DNA of 64,000 nucleotides, taken from the NCBI RefSeq assembly GCF_030704535.1, contig NC_081807.1:1405001-1469000 (forward strand), written 5' to 3'. Position 1 is the stretch's first letter. The number at the start of each line of letters is the position of its first letter. The notes under the pieces are model-generated. The model was not told the origin of the DNA, searched no databases, and worked only from the letters and a program-made list of their open reading frames with translations. Shown here piece after piece: positions 33,792 to 45,858 of this stretch. The DNA comes from Vitis vinifera. Taxonomy: Eukaryota; Streptophyta; Magnoliopsida; Vitales; Vitaceae. Position numbers and translations under genes: made by a program.

Positions 33792-33893
33792 AGCCCAAGC
33801 CCAAGAATAGCCCTGGGCCCAAAAAATTCTTCGAGCTTGGTTCTACTTCTGCCTTTGGGGTTGAATTGGGCCGAGTTTTTCGGCTTTTGGGCT
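33792..33893. promoter_or_regulatory. Cluster of five TGGGCY (site II) elements upstream of FIO1
   Basis: TGGGCC/TGGGCT or its complement occurs at 33792-33797, 33798-33803, 33814-33819, 33867-33872 and 33888-33893. All lie within 102 bp and about 180-280 bp upstream of the FIO1 ATG. Site II elements are bound by TCP factors and are common in promoters of growth-linked and housekeeping genes. The clustering is seen; the regulatory role is inferred. Confidence 0.6.
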
Positions 33894-33965
33894 CAAAATA
33901 GCTTCCCAAATTAAGTTGGATTTTTCCACTTGTTCTATTTGAAAAGTACTCTGGTCTAATTATCT

Positions 33966-34212
33966 ATGTGTTTGGCAATGTTTATCATTCTTTAAAAATG
34001 ATTTTTAAAAACAGTTTTTAATTATTTTCAAAAACAAAATTATATTTCAAAACTCAAAATATGGAAAACAATTTTCTTCAAACTACTCTCCATCTTTTCA
34101 ATTATTTGTCAGGACGTTGTACAAAATTTGAAAACATCTCAATTTTATTCATAAAAGTAATTCATTAGAAGAAAACTATTTTCTATTAAAAAAAAAAAGT
34201 CAAACATGCTCT
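33966..34212. mobile_element. Possible MITE between FIO1 and the J-protein gene
   Basis: ATGTGTTTGGCAA at the left and CAAACATGCT at the right are short inverted ends around AT-rich filler containing TTTTCAAAAACAAAATT-type runs. The ends match over only about 9 bases, so the call is tentative. Confidence 0.35.
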
Positions 34213-35543
34213 CTAATTTGAAAAACATTATTTTTCAAGAATTTGTTATATTGAGAATTATAGGATTGGACTTTTACCATCTCATTTGAAATGTCAATTA
34301 TGATAGACCAAACTTTTTATGGCATAAAACATTACACTTGGCAGCCCTGTTCTAAAATGTTATGTTTTTAGTTTGAATTCCTTGTCAAAAAAACAAGAAA
34401 TTCTTGTAAAAAAAAAAAAAAAAGGTATTATTTCAATGTTTTATCCATATAAGAAATCAAGAAAAAAGTGACCCCATATTTGAAATAAAATCTGCTTTTG
34501 TATCCCTCCATTTGCAGATAAGACTGACAGGTTTTTACAATAGTTGATGTGGATCCTAGTCATATCAGATAAATATTCTATAAAAGAAAAAAAAATTCCC
34601 ATTTACACAATGGGATCTCCATTGATTTGGTATGTCCCACCATGGTCTTAACTTCCATAACTAAAAGTCCCAAAAGTTAAAAATAAAAATAAAAATAAAT
34701 AATTAATTAAAACAGGCATTAAAAAAAATTTATGCAGGTGTCACCACTAAAGGATCATGTTTTTAACTCCAATTTGTTTTTCCTACATTAAATTGGTTTC
34801 CTTTTCTCTTTCTCAATCATACCATGTTGTTCTATTTATCCTATATATTTATTTTTTTTGAGTATTTTTGCTATTAAAATTAAATCAATTTTATTACACT
34901 GTCATACGGAAGAGATGACGTAAGAAAATATCAAAGACTTGTCAACCTTATCCCAATCCCACCAAAAAGATAAAAATTAAATGGATATCGAAAATCTTTC
35001 CTACTTATTTTAACCCGTTGAAATAAATATGATTTATAAATAAATAAATATTATATATTTTATAATTCTTTTTTAAAATGTGTTTTTTTATTTATATAGA
35101 TTAATAAAATAAAATAAATTTTTTATTTAGAGGAAATTTGTATATTACATTGGGTTAATTACAAAATTCAAAATATTGAATGAATCTAATTTTGAATGTT
35201 TTCTTGAGGAGAATCATTGGTATTGTCACCACCATCAATGTCATTTTCTGCTTTACACATAGCTGCTTTCTTTTGTCTTCTTATCCAACCTTTTCGAATG
35301 ACACAGCTGCAGTAGATATGTCAATGGTGACCAGTGAATTAACTTCATAGAAATCCATGGAACCATGGATGATCATTCAGAGAGATTCGTAAAGTTGGGG
35401 AGGTGGGTCCATGGCCAGAAGTGTAAGAGCCTATCCACATGAAGTCATGAGTTGTGTGGTGACTCAGCAGAGTACAGCATCCAATGGATAAGCATTTGGA
35501 ATCCCTTGCTAGTTTCATTATCCCCTGGTTTTTTCTCTCTCCC
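34213..35543. other. Intergenic DNA upstream of the J-protein gene
   Basis: AT-rich with no supported gene. The final ~250 bases become less AT-rich and form the promoter of the J-protein gene. Confidence 0.5.
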
Positions 35544-35551
35544 TATATATA
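35544..35551 (+). promoter_or_regulatory. TATA box of the J-protein gene
   Basis: TATATATA ends 3 bp before an in-frame ATG at 35555. A TATA box sets transcription about 25-32 bp downstream, so that first ATG should not be in the mRNA. This decides the start at 35708. Confidence 0.65.
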
Positions 35552-35707
35552 GGCATGGCCTCAAGCACCCACCGTCACTTCCCCATTCTCTGTGATTTCA
35601 TCCACCCATTGCCCATTTCTTGGTTCTTCATAAGATTTTGTCCACCTCTACATTCAGCTCCGGTAACTGAACTGATCATACTACTGATAATTTTTGTGGG
35701 GCTATTC

Positions 35708-36028
35708 ATGGCTTCGTCTTCATCGCTTTATGAGGTTCTTGGGATTCCGGTGAGCGCCTCCGGGAACGAGATAAAGGCGGCGTACCGGAGGCTGGCGAGA
35801 GTGTGCCATCCGGATGTTGTAGCGATGAACCAGAAGGAGACTTCAGCTAACGAGTTTATGAAGATACATGCAGCCTACTCCACCTTGTCGGACCCTGATA
35901 AGCGAGCAAATTATGACCAGGATCTTTTCAGGCGGCGCCGGCCGGTGATGGCCACCGCCATGAGAACCGGCGGTTCCTCTTTTTCGGGCTTTTCTCGCCG
36001 GACTTGGGAGACTGACCAGTGCTGGTAG
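35708..36028 (+). CDS. Small J-domain (DnaJ/HSP40) protein
   Basis: A 106-residue protein that is almost entirely a J domain (residues ~6-75) with the HPD motif at 34-36, which stimulates Hsp70 ATPase activity. The tail ends [10 protein letters not shown], which I recall as the conserved end of the Arabidopsis DnaJ11/At4g36040 group of chloroplast J proteins. That group carries an N-terminal transit peptide of about 50-60 residues; here translation from 35708 ([12 protein letters not shown]) begins directly at the J domain. An in-frame ATG at 35555 would add 51 mostly hydrophobic residues, but it sits immediately after the TATA box. The location is therefore uncertain: cytosolic if the short form is right. 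It is intronless, and its neighbours are unrelated. Confidence 0.88.
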   Translation: MASSSSLYEVLGIPVSASGNEIKAAYRRLARVCHPDVVAMNQKETSANEFMKIHAAYSTLSDPDKRANYDQDLFRRRRPVMATAMRTGGSSFSGFSRRTWETDQCW

Positions 36029-36367
36029 CAGCACACGGCTATTTTTTGTCTTAATCATTTGTTTGTTTTATCACCATGTTCATAGTAGAAGTGATGGAGC
36101 AGATAAAAGAAGGAAATTCAAAAATTTGAAAACCTTTTTGTCATAAGGTTGAATTTTCTTGGTTCAGGGTAAAATTTTATTATTACCCTTTCTAAAAATG
36201 TTATTTTTCATGTTCACGTGTGTGTATGCATGCATGTCTAATTGTTTCTTTTTCTTTGTCTTGTCGCTTTTATAATATGCTTTGTAAATTAATTATATGT
36301 CCGAAATTTAAGTAGCACTTGATTAATCAGAGTGGTTACAATACTCGATAAATTTTATAAAAATTTT

Positions 36368-36484
36368 GAGTGCGTTTGACAGTAATTTTTATAGGTGTTT
36401 GTAGTCTTTTTTATATTTAAAAAATAAAAATTTTTAAATATTAAAAAAATTAAAAACATTTTTCAAAATCACTACCAAACGCTC
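36368..36484. mobile_element. MITE with good terminal inverted repeats (117 bp)
   Basis: The left end is GAGTGCGTTTGACAGTAATTTT. The right end, reverse-complemented, is GAGCGTTTGGTAGTGATTTT, so about 17 of 20 positions agree. The middle is AT-rich and partly self-complementary. The same terminal motif appears at 7823, so this is a multi-copy family. Confidence 0.75.
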
Positions 36485-39400
36485 CTGGTACTATCTCATT
36501 CTATGATTTCCATTTCCTTTGTTCTTTAATCTATTGTCCATAAAAAATAAAGAGTGGTTACAATGACTAGCAATCACACTATCACAGCTTGTGGATAAGG
36601 CTGGTCACATGGCAATGTTTGAAAACCTTAAAGAGGGTGTTACTTTAATGGGATGAACTGGCTTTTTATAAATCAAACAAAACAACTAACGGTCTCACTC
36701 TCGGGCTAGAGTAACCACCAATAACTAATAGTCTCCCTACTTTGTGTGAACCTCAAAGATAACAAAGAACCAAAAAAATCTTCTCAAAATTTTGTCCTTT
36801 AGCCACCAACTACTAGTCTCCCTCATATTATATGACAAGTGTTGTAATATGTGACTCTTATTGAGTGAAAGATATATGAAGATAAAATGGGCAAATACTT
36901 GTGCGGAGCGGAGCGAATGATTAATATAAATACCCTTTTATGTAACCCTAATTTGAGTATCATGAAAGTCTTCTTCCTTATTCCCGTATATATAGACAAT
37001 CTATCAAACCAAGTTAAATCTGTATGTTTCTGTTTTTGTTTTTCTTTAATTTTTTGTCAGGAATCGTTGCATGAAAATCAACAAAAAGGAATACACCGAT
37101 CCTTTTAAACTATTGCTCAATGGTAAAGTAACAATTTTATTGGCATACATCTAACCATCTTTGAACTTTATGGTGGTGATTAATTAAAGGCGTCAAGTTC
37201 AAGTTTTTAGTAATAATTTTATTGATATAAATATGGTGATCTTTATATGATTTTAGGTCGTGACAGAGATTCGTGTTTCAATCATGTTCATGGTCATATG
37301 GATTGTTTCGTCTTTGTTAGTTAAAAACTCACAACACATCAATCCATCAACCTAAAACCTTGCTTTTAAGTAAATTCAAAAAGACGGTATAAAGATAAAG
37401 GGTCCAAATTCAGTGGTTTGGAGTTTTAGGTGGAGGTTAGCATATGGGTTTGTCTTCACCAAAAGTGAACCCAATACTCAAAATTTTCAAATTAAGATGA
37501 TTACCCAAAGGGAAAGCACTTGGTTTTAACAAAATTAAGCACTTTTGGATGCTTGTTATCCAATTTTCATTGATTTATTGCAACAAAACATGTGGGAGAC
37601 TCATGATTTGGGTCATTTCAATGGTCCTTAGGTATGTGATTTGTACGCCAATTGAGCTTCACTCCACCTAGAGGTGGTTGTATGCCTTTTTTTTTTATCA
37701 TCACACAGAATGATTGGTTTCTGTTTGTCAAAATCAAGCCCATTGTTCAGATGCCAAAACCCGACCCAAGCCCGACATGAAAATTTGGGTTTTGGCCCAT
37801 CTTAATGAAAGCTTCAACCCAAGTTCAAAACAAGCCCAGCCCACTTTCCATATCATAAACATTACAATCTAGAAGTATGGGCTAATTGGAGGATCCTCAT
37901 CCAACTAAGGCCTTCTGTGTCTCTGTGTGCCTATCAAAGACTTTCTCTTGGCTTTTTCACTTTGTCATCTTTAAGAGCAAACCAAACTAGAAAAATGAGT
38001 ACTCCCTTTCTAGTGAACCAAACAAAAAATAAGGTTCCACCATTGAAAGTCTATTAAAAGAACAGTGTGGCTTCTTATGAAAAAGTTTGTGTTATGTTTG
38101 GTTTGTTAGAAAAGTTTATACTATGTTTGGTTGTTAGGAAGTATTAAAAAAAGAAAAAAAATGTTAAAAAGGAATTATTTTCTTATATTTAGATACCATT
38201 AAAAAAAATACTAAAAAATGAAGAGTGAAATCATAAAAGATTTTCCTCCCTATTTTTCTTGGGAAAATTTTGAGAAAAAAATCATTCTTCAATAATCCAA
38301 ATAAAAAAATTATAATTTTTTCTTTTACTTTTTTTTTTCTTTCTATTTTCTTTTACTAAATTTTTTTGAGCCTAAATGATAACAGGGAATATTTTAATTG
38401 GGTTTTCACATTAGCTTATGGAGTTGATAAATAATAATGATGATACAAAAAGGTGATACAAGTAACAATTTTCTTGATTTAGTGATACGTGAGGGAAATT
38501 TGACTTAGATATGTTGCATTGGATTCTAATATTGTTCTTTGGAAAAAAGACTATTGGTAAAAAAAAAAAAAAAAAAAAAAAACATATATATATAAAATTT
38601 CTACATGTATGGATGCCATATTTTTTTTTTTTTAATAAAAAAACTTGTAAATAAATAATTGAATAATTTTATATTTTGTAAACTTATGAACTATAAAATT
38701 TCATATAAAATATATTTTTTTAAATGATATCATATTTTTATAGAAACTTTTAAATAATAAATGAATGGTTTTTTATTTTATAAATTTATAAAATTATACA
38801 TTTTCACATAAAAGAATTTTAAATTTTTTATGCATTTTAAAAATAAAAAAAAATATGAATAATTTTATTATTTTTTATATATTTTTAAAATTACAAATTT
38901 TTACATAAAAGAATTTTTAACATAAATTCTAAATTTTTATCAAGAAAAGTTGCTTTAAATCACATTAAAAGAGTTTTTTTTCTTTTTCTTTTTTTAGGCT
39001 ATATTATAAGATATATGTATCATAAAATATCATCTCCTATATAGTATAATATCTTTGTATATTACATTTTATGAAAATGATATCTTAAGGCATTATATTC
39101 AATGGATTATGTTATACCATGCTAATATTTAATTTATAGAAGGAACAAAAAATGAAATAGAAAATATATTACATTTCAATATTTCATATTTTTAAAATAA
39201 AATAATATTGTATTCTAATGTTTATTATTAAAAATATAAAATCTATCTAATATTTATTATTATTTAGAAGTTAGTCTATTTTTATTTTTTATTTTTAAAT
39301 AATATTCATGATTAAAAGATTTAAAATTTGCAAATAAAAAAAAATCCCCTTATGTTGTTAAATATATAAAATTATTTTCTATATGTTAAATGTTCAATTT

Positions 39401-42400
39401 GATAATTATTTTGGATTGCTTAATATACATACTTTTAAATTTTTTATTCCTTTTTAAATTAAAAATTATTTTTTAATCAAAATTTGTTTTGCAAATGGAG
39501 TAATATAAATAATTTGAAAAATTGATGGAAATAAATTTACGACGGATATGATATGTATACACTAGATCTCTTAAGATTATTATACTCCCCAAATATGAAA
39601 AAAGAGGTTAGATAAATTATTTCATTATTTATTATATTATATATTTAGTTGAATATGAAATATAATAACTGATGAGATAACTTATCATCTCCTGTTATAT
39701 ATAAAATCAAGCAATTCATCCTCCAACCAGCATGTGGTGACCCACTCTTGTTGTGACCCATGAGCATGTTTTATCCAAGGCGATAAGTTTACTTGAGAAC
39801 TCTGCCACGAGTCGTCCTCCACCCATGCACGAGGCACGATGGCGGGTGGGGTCCTCAGGGCCTCCCAAATTGGGGGTGGAGTGGCGGTAGATTGTCCACG
39901 TCATTGCAATCCGAACACTTCAATGGATCATTCAATTGGTAGGAGCGACATACAGTGTGTACAAAGGGCATACCTTCAATGTTAATATGGCATTCATGGC
40001 CCAATCTACAAGAAGTTTGAAGGTCATAACTCACAAGGCTTTTTGTAATCCAATACAAGCAGGGCTGCAATTTGGGCCTGAACTGGAGACTTGAAGTCCA
40101 GATCAACAGACCCAGTAAGGTTTGCCCAAGTGGGCTCACTCTTAGCCCACTGAATTGTGCTATTGGACGTAATGCTCTTTATGCTGTTTTGGTTTCTCAA
40201 GAATAAAAATAGAAATTAATATGAATTTAATAATGAGATCCAAGTTTTGATTTTCAAGAAAATAATTTTTTTATTCCTAATTATCTCAACCTTCAACGAT
40301 ATATTTGATACGTGGAAATAAGAATGAAAATAGGTCAGGAATTAAGGTGAATTACTATACCATGTAAAAGAGAGGAGTAAAAGTGTCTATGACAACGAGA
40401 TTTGGTTTCTATACTGATAAACTTCTTTTCGTATTTTCATTCTAAAACAATAATCTAAATACATTAATGAATGAGAACGCAATTGGTTTCCATTTTCATA
40501 CTAAGTTGAAAAGAAATAAAATCTTCAAGAAACAATTGGTTTTTTTTTCCCTAAAGAACAAAGGCAAAAGAAACAAAAATTTTAGAAGATTGCTTTTACC
40601 ATGTTTGGAGGCTTTTCGGCAAAAGTTTGGAGCATTTCAAGCATTTTCTTCTGGTAAGTCCTAGCCACACAAATTCTCCCCCTTTCCAAACAAGCCAAAC
40701 TATAGTAAAGGGAGTAAAAGCATTGGAGCTTTCTCTTTGCTTTCTAGTGAACCAAACAAAACTCTGATCAAAACCCTAAGAACAAGATGGAGAGAGAAAA
40801 AAACCTCGAAACTATAGACAGTGAAAACTCAAAAATGTTCTTGGGGACCACGATGGTACACCCACTGACTCATGTCTGCTCTTTCCTTTCCCTCTGAAAG
40901 TCAGATATTTTTGAAAATAAAGCAAGAGAAATAATTAATATTAATACTTATTACAGCCTTGAAATGGAAGGGAAAAGTATCATAAAGTGACGTGGTGATG
41001 AGGATATTAAGACAAGGGTGTTACAAGGAATAATTGAAAAAAGTTGTAAACCCGGAGCTGGTCCATACGCATGATGACAGGAAAAGGAGGGGTTAAGAGG
41101 TGTGTAATCATGGAGTCAGGTTAGAGATAAGGCAGGAGAAAGGTGGTGAAATGGATCGCTTGTACCCCATGGCATTGAATTCTTGTTGGATTATCCTAGT
41201 TTTGTCCTATCTTCGAATCTTCACTGCACTTTCCATGGATTCCTGTTGAGAATAAAAAAAAACAAATGAACCAAATCCGGGAAACAGGAAAAGTTCCATC
41301 TCCATTTTCAAAGTTGAATCATTCATCACCATCCTCATTTCATCATCCTCTTTTCTTTTACCTTCACCTAAACACACCCGTGACAATCCCTCAGGAAAAT
41401 TCTGGTTTTCACAGTGGATGGTCCACTTATGCATGATTCATAATTTTTTTCCATTTATAATCTAAAATATTTATAAAAATATACCATCTTAATCAATATT
41501 CTTTACAAAAACGAATCTTTAACGTATATTTTATGTGGATTTGAACGTGTTCATGGTCTTCATTTCATGTCTTCTTTAGCCGAATTTGACCACACTTAGT
41601 TGGAAAAATGCTGCTATACTCAACTCCTTGGTTTTACCTTTTTCTTTTTCGTGGGACACATGGTGGATGGATTAGTTTAGATTCCCATCCCAAACCCCAA
41701 AACTTCAGCGTAAAAGAGGCTTAAAATGCCAGTGGGACTAAAAACTATGTTGGCTTGTTGTTTCCTGGCACTAGACTTTTTCAGACAAGATGGAGGGCCA
41801 GTGTATTTCACTCAACTAGCATCCAAGTCTTGACCTGTCCTTTTCTTTTCTTAGGACAATTTTTGTGGTGGTGGAGAGGTGGGGAGATTGGGGGACCAAG
41901 GTCCTCGCAAAGCTGAAATTACCACATGAACTGAGGCTGACTTGTTGGTTAATTAAAATCTGGACCCCCCATGTGATATGCAGCATTTGATATGTACCTG
42001 CAGGGGCATGTACCTGCATGACCCATTAATCCACACATGGAAGAAAATGGCAGTTACTATTATAGGCAACTGCTTTGAAGAACCTCCACCATACTCACAA
42101 AAGCATCCACTGATCCCTCAATGCTTGCATGGACCGACAAAATGAGAATAACAGGCATCATCAGAGTGTTACAGTACTATTGGCTTCATGATCTGTGGCC
42201 AAGCTCATCCATCCATTATTAGGGTTTGAAACATGCCAACCAGATAGGTTATGTCATTGATCGGTGGTATGTACTATCAAATTAGTATCGATGAGCGTAG
42301 GAATGACGCCGGTTGAGCAAGTTGCAGGCTTGACAAACTCATGAAATAAGTCATATGCTAGCTTGGTGAATAGTTGCTTCTTCAATGGAGCTAGGCTAGT

Positions 42401-45400
42401 GTCCATTTTCAAACAATACTTATAATTCTCCCATCCAAGAACAGTTGTCTCTTTATCATTTCCATCACTTAAAGACTGAATTTCAGAAGTAAGAAGGAAA
42501 CAAAATCAAAGTGTCAAAGATAATTTATTAGATCCTAGTAATGTTAGATTTTAAGAACTTAAATTCTTTTTTGGACTCGATCCTTTCCAACAAATGACAT
42601 GTAAGGTACGCAAGTGTCGGTTTGGAGAAGCAATAACTCAGCTTTTTCCCTTAATCTTTACATGTGTTATAACATTTTACACTATTATTCTCTTTATGAA
42701 AGCTTATAAATATAATAAGTCTTCCGTACAACATGAAAAAGGCTACATCATACAATGATCACGTGCTTCTTTCTTCAAAATTTACAAGTGGGGTCAGGGT
42801 GAATTGGATTATGATTCAATTACGCCTGTAAAATTTCTTCTTTAAGAACACTTGAAAGGTACATATGGAGATAGGACAGGCCTTGGTTACTAGCAGCCAT
42901 GGTGCAAAAAGATGAAACATTTCATTCAAAGAAAGAGAAAGTAATGAATATAGAGTTGATATAGCTGCTTCCACCCCATCAAAGTCCTTTTGTCCCATGC
43001 CTCCTCGTTCGATTTGAATCTTTAGTGAATCTTGTCCTATGTCACTGTGCAAGGCATGGAACAAGATGGAGTGCAGACCCCTCTAAATTTAGACACAGTA
43101 TAATATACTTTTCTTTTCCTAATTGAGTCTCTTTGAATGTTATACTCATACCGCTGAGTTCATTTGGAACCTTAAGAAAAACCATTTCCACATTTTCTTT
43201 TTTAGGTGCTCTATCCATGATGCTTACCACCCATAAATATAATCCTTCTGTCACCTTGTTGAATTTGTATCATTAGTACTCCATTTCAACTCTCCATCAA
43301 ATCTTTTTTTCGTGTGGATTTTCAACACTTCATCAATTGGATTTGACCCTTGAAGGGGAAATTGCAGCTAACATTTATGTATGCTAAATTTTGGAACATT
43401 CAAACCGTAAAATCAAAGCAAAACTAGATAGAATCAAGCTTGATCTTTGAATTTTTGGGATTCATTGATCACAAGTTGTTAATATAAACGCTCTGCAAGA
43501 GTAAGGGAAGGAAAAGGAAAATGATGGCTAGTTGGAGAAAGGGTGAAAAGAAAATTGATTGGACCTAACTCCATTATCATTCCAGACCCTCATATTTTTT
43601 TCTCCTCTGCATTCATGGAGATTGAAATCTACAAGGTTTCTGTCAAAGAAACCAAGATTTTTTCCCCCAGTGTACTGAGAAACAGTTGAATCAGAACAAA
43701 GAGTAGAGTAACATGAGTTGGATTCATGGGCAGTAGGCATATTCTTGATGATTAAGCATGTAACATCATTGACAGACATTTTTTTGCCTTACATTCATCC
43801 CGATTCTTTCCTAGAAGCTATCCAGCTTTTTCATGGGGAAATTCCATCTGCTAACTATTGCAGGAATACAATGTTGAAAGACCTTTTTTCAGCTTTTTCA
43901 ATTTTTTTCGGCCGTAGATTTTATTCATGCCAATGAGAAGGAGGACCTTATGACAAGGTTTTCATCCAATAATTTCACCGACAGACATGCTTCTCTGCTT
44001 CAAGTACCTGCAACTGCAACCAGTCTTATCCTACCTTAGATAATTGAGTGCCCAAAAAAATGCTCTTCGCCTAGAAATTTTCAGCATATCCCTTGATTTG
44101 GAACCACCTCTCAGAGCCTTGAGCATCTATCCATACTTGTTTTTTTTTCCCTCCAGTGATAAGATGGCTGATTGAGTTGGGGTATGGAGAAGACGATAAC
44201 CCTTAAGTTAAAAATGAAAAAAAATAAAAAAATGGAAAAAAAGTTACTCGCATGATTAATTTATGTTACTTCATCTTGCTCACGTTTTTCATCCATTGCA
44301 CGGAATCCATGCTTTATTTGGCACAATTATTTGTACTACTTTAGGTTCTTCGACTTTTCATTCATTCACACTGTTAGATATCTTCAACTTTAATTGAACT
44401 TTCTTGTGAAATAATTACTTGCGTTAGTGCAGGTAGTTGATGACTTGATGGTCTATTCTCGCCTTTGTTTTCTTTTGTATTAGCAGATAGCTCTTTTCAC
44501 TTTTGTCGTCCACTCAACTGCTAAATACTACTATGCTCATCAATAATGTAAGCAGAAAAATAAAGCACAGAGTGGTTTAGATTCCCTTAAACTAAGATTT
44601 AGCTTGGTTTTCAAACTAATCAAACTTCAATACTCCAAGCAGGCCTATATAGGCATGCCCTTTGGACTTAATATCTCCATGTGAACAGACTAAGTAACCA
44701 TCATTTGTGTGTATGAAACAAAAGCTTCTGCCACAACATTAGACATTACCGATAAGGGCCCCCTTACATATGGTCCCTAGTCTTCTTCATCTTCCATGCA
44801 AGGAAGTGATATTAGACAAACCTAACAAACTACAACCCCATTCCATTCATCTTTATTGAAAGTAAACCCGGGTTCGAATCCAAATCACCATTAGTTGTAA
44901 GGTGACTGTGTTTTGTAGTGTTGGAGAATGATTAGTTTTAAGCAGTAGCTTGATCAGCCCGCAAAAGGTTTTATGCCATTGTAGAATGAGGAATCCAGAC
45001 GAAGCTGATCCATCGTTTTCATGAAGATTGTGCCAATAGCACTAAATGAGTGCTAGTTAACAATCTCGCTTTTGGAGATTTTTCATACTTCAGCTAGTTA
45101 ACAATATGAAGAAAAAATAGAGTAGAGCGACAAGAAATTGGGAAGAGGACAGATGATGTTTAGGTAAAAGAGAAAGGAACTTGGTATGAAGAGGGATGTT
45201 TAGATGTTTGTGAGGTGGGATTGTGAGCTTCTGGACTAAAACAAAATGTGCACGTGAGAATGGTAAATTGTAAACAACTGCTGGGATTTTTAATACACTT
45301 GATTTACTAAATAAAATTGGGATGTGGGGATGAGCCAAAAGGATTGGTGACAATGAAATCTAATGCGAAAAATACGTTGGCTCATCATATTTTCGAAGAT

Positions 45401-45483
45401 TCTCAAGCCTATTTTCATTCTCATTTTGGGAGCGTAGAGTCCACTGCCTGTTTTCAATGGTTTAGGCCAACCAATTAACATCC
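36485..45483. other. Nine-kilobase intergenic region without a supported gene
   Basis: Read on both strands; no domain, exon series or RNA gene is convincing. Notable content: a 24-A run at 38559-38582 followed by (TA)n; very AT-rich DNA at 38580-39720; a less AT-rich island at 39716-40140 whose open stretches begin with GTG and have no domain; AT-rich MITE-like debris near 38100-38390 beginning ATGTTTGGTTGTTAGGAAG; and mixed sequence at 41000-45000. A non-coding transcript could be present but cannot be shown. Confidence 0.5.
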
Positions 45484-45491
45484 TATAAATA
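45484..45491 (+). promoter_or_regulatory. TATA box of the ARO gene
   Basis: TATAAATA stands about 370 bp upstream of the ARO start codon, implying a 5' UTR of roughly 340 nt. That leader contains a (CCA)n tract and a short upstream ORF. Confidence 0.6.
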
Positions 45492-45586
45492 GGAAATGTA
45501 GTTTACACAAAAGTTGGAGAAAAAGGCGTTGAGCCATTGCAGAAGCCTCTCCCCAATTATCTGCCGCCTCCAAACCCCACCCCCTC

Positions 45587-45617
45587 CACCACTACCACCA
45601 CCACCACCACCACCAAA
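45587..45617. repeat. (CCA)n microsatellite in the ARO leader
   Basis: CCACTACCACCACCACCACCACCACCA followed by AACACCACC lies within the predicted 5' UTR. Its frame has no ATG, so it is not treated as coding. Confidence 0.8.
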
Positions 45618-45648
45618 CACCACCTAGGTCCGCCACCCACTATCCCCC

Positions 45649-45741
45649 ATGTGGATGGGAATAAAACAAAAGAAGCAACATTTCCATTTCCAATTTCCAA
45701 GAGGCTTCCCATTGAAAATGATACCAAAATTTGCCAGCTAA
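45649..45741 (+). other. 30-codon upstream ORF in the ARO leader
   Basis: ATG at 45649 runs 30 codons to TAA at 45739-45741, ending 117 nt before the ARO ATG. A minimal ORF (ATG TAG) also lies near 45497. If both are in the transcript, they would dampen translation of the main frame. Confidence 0.45.
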
Positions 45742-45858
45742 CCTTGTATTTCAGGCTTCATTGATACAGAGTTCATTTCTGCACCTGGGCTTTGAGCTTT
45801 AGGCTCTTTGATTGGAAGGGGTTGTGAAGCTTCCGGGGGTTTGGGTCCGCTACTGGCC

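Noticed and set aside
39716-40139. Two overlapping minus-strand open stretches in a less AT-rich island
   Set aside because: The longer starts at GTG, neither shows a domain, and no flanking splice sites make a coherent gene. Possibly old transposon DNA.
44866-44882. tRNA-like T-arm (CCCGGGTTCGAATCC)
   Set aside because: No A-box, acceptor-stem pairing or anticodon arm at the right distance upstream, so it is not a tRNA gene.
45808-45858. N-terminal extension of ARO from 45808
   Set aside because: The codon at 45808 is TTG, and the conserved family start MADIVKQIL is at the ATG 45859.
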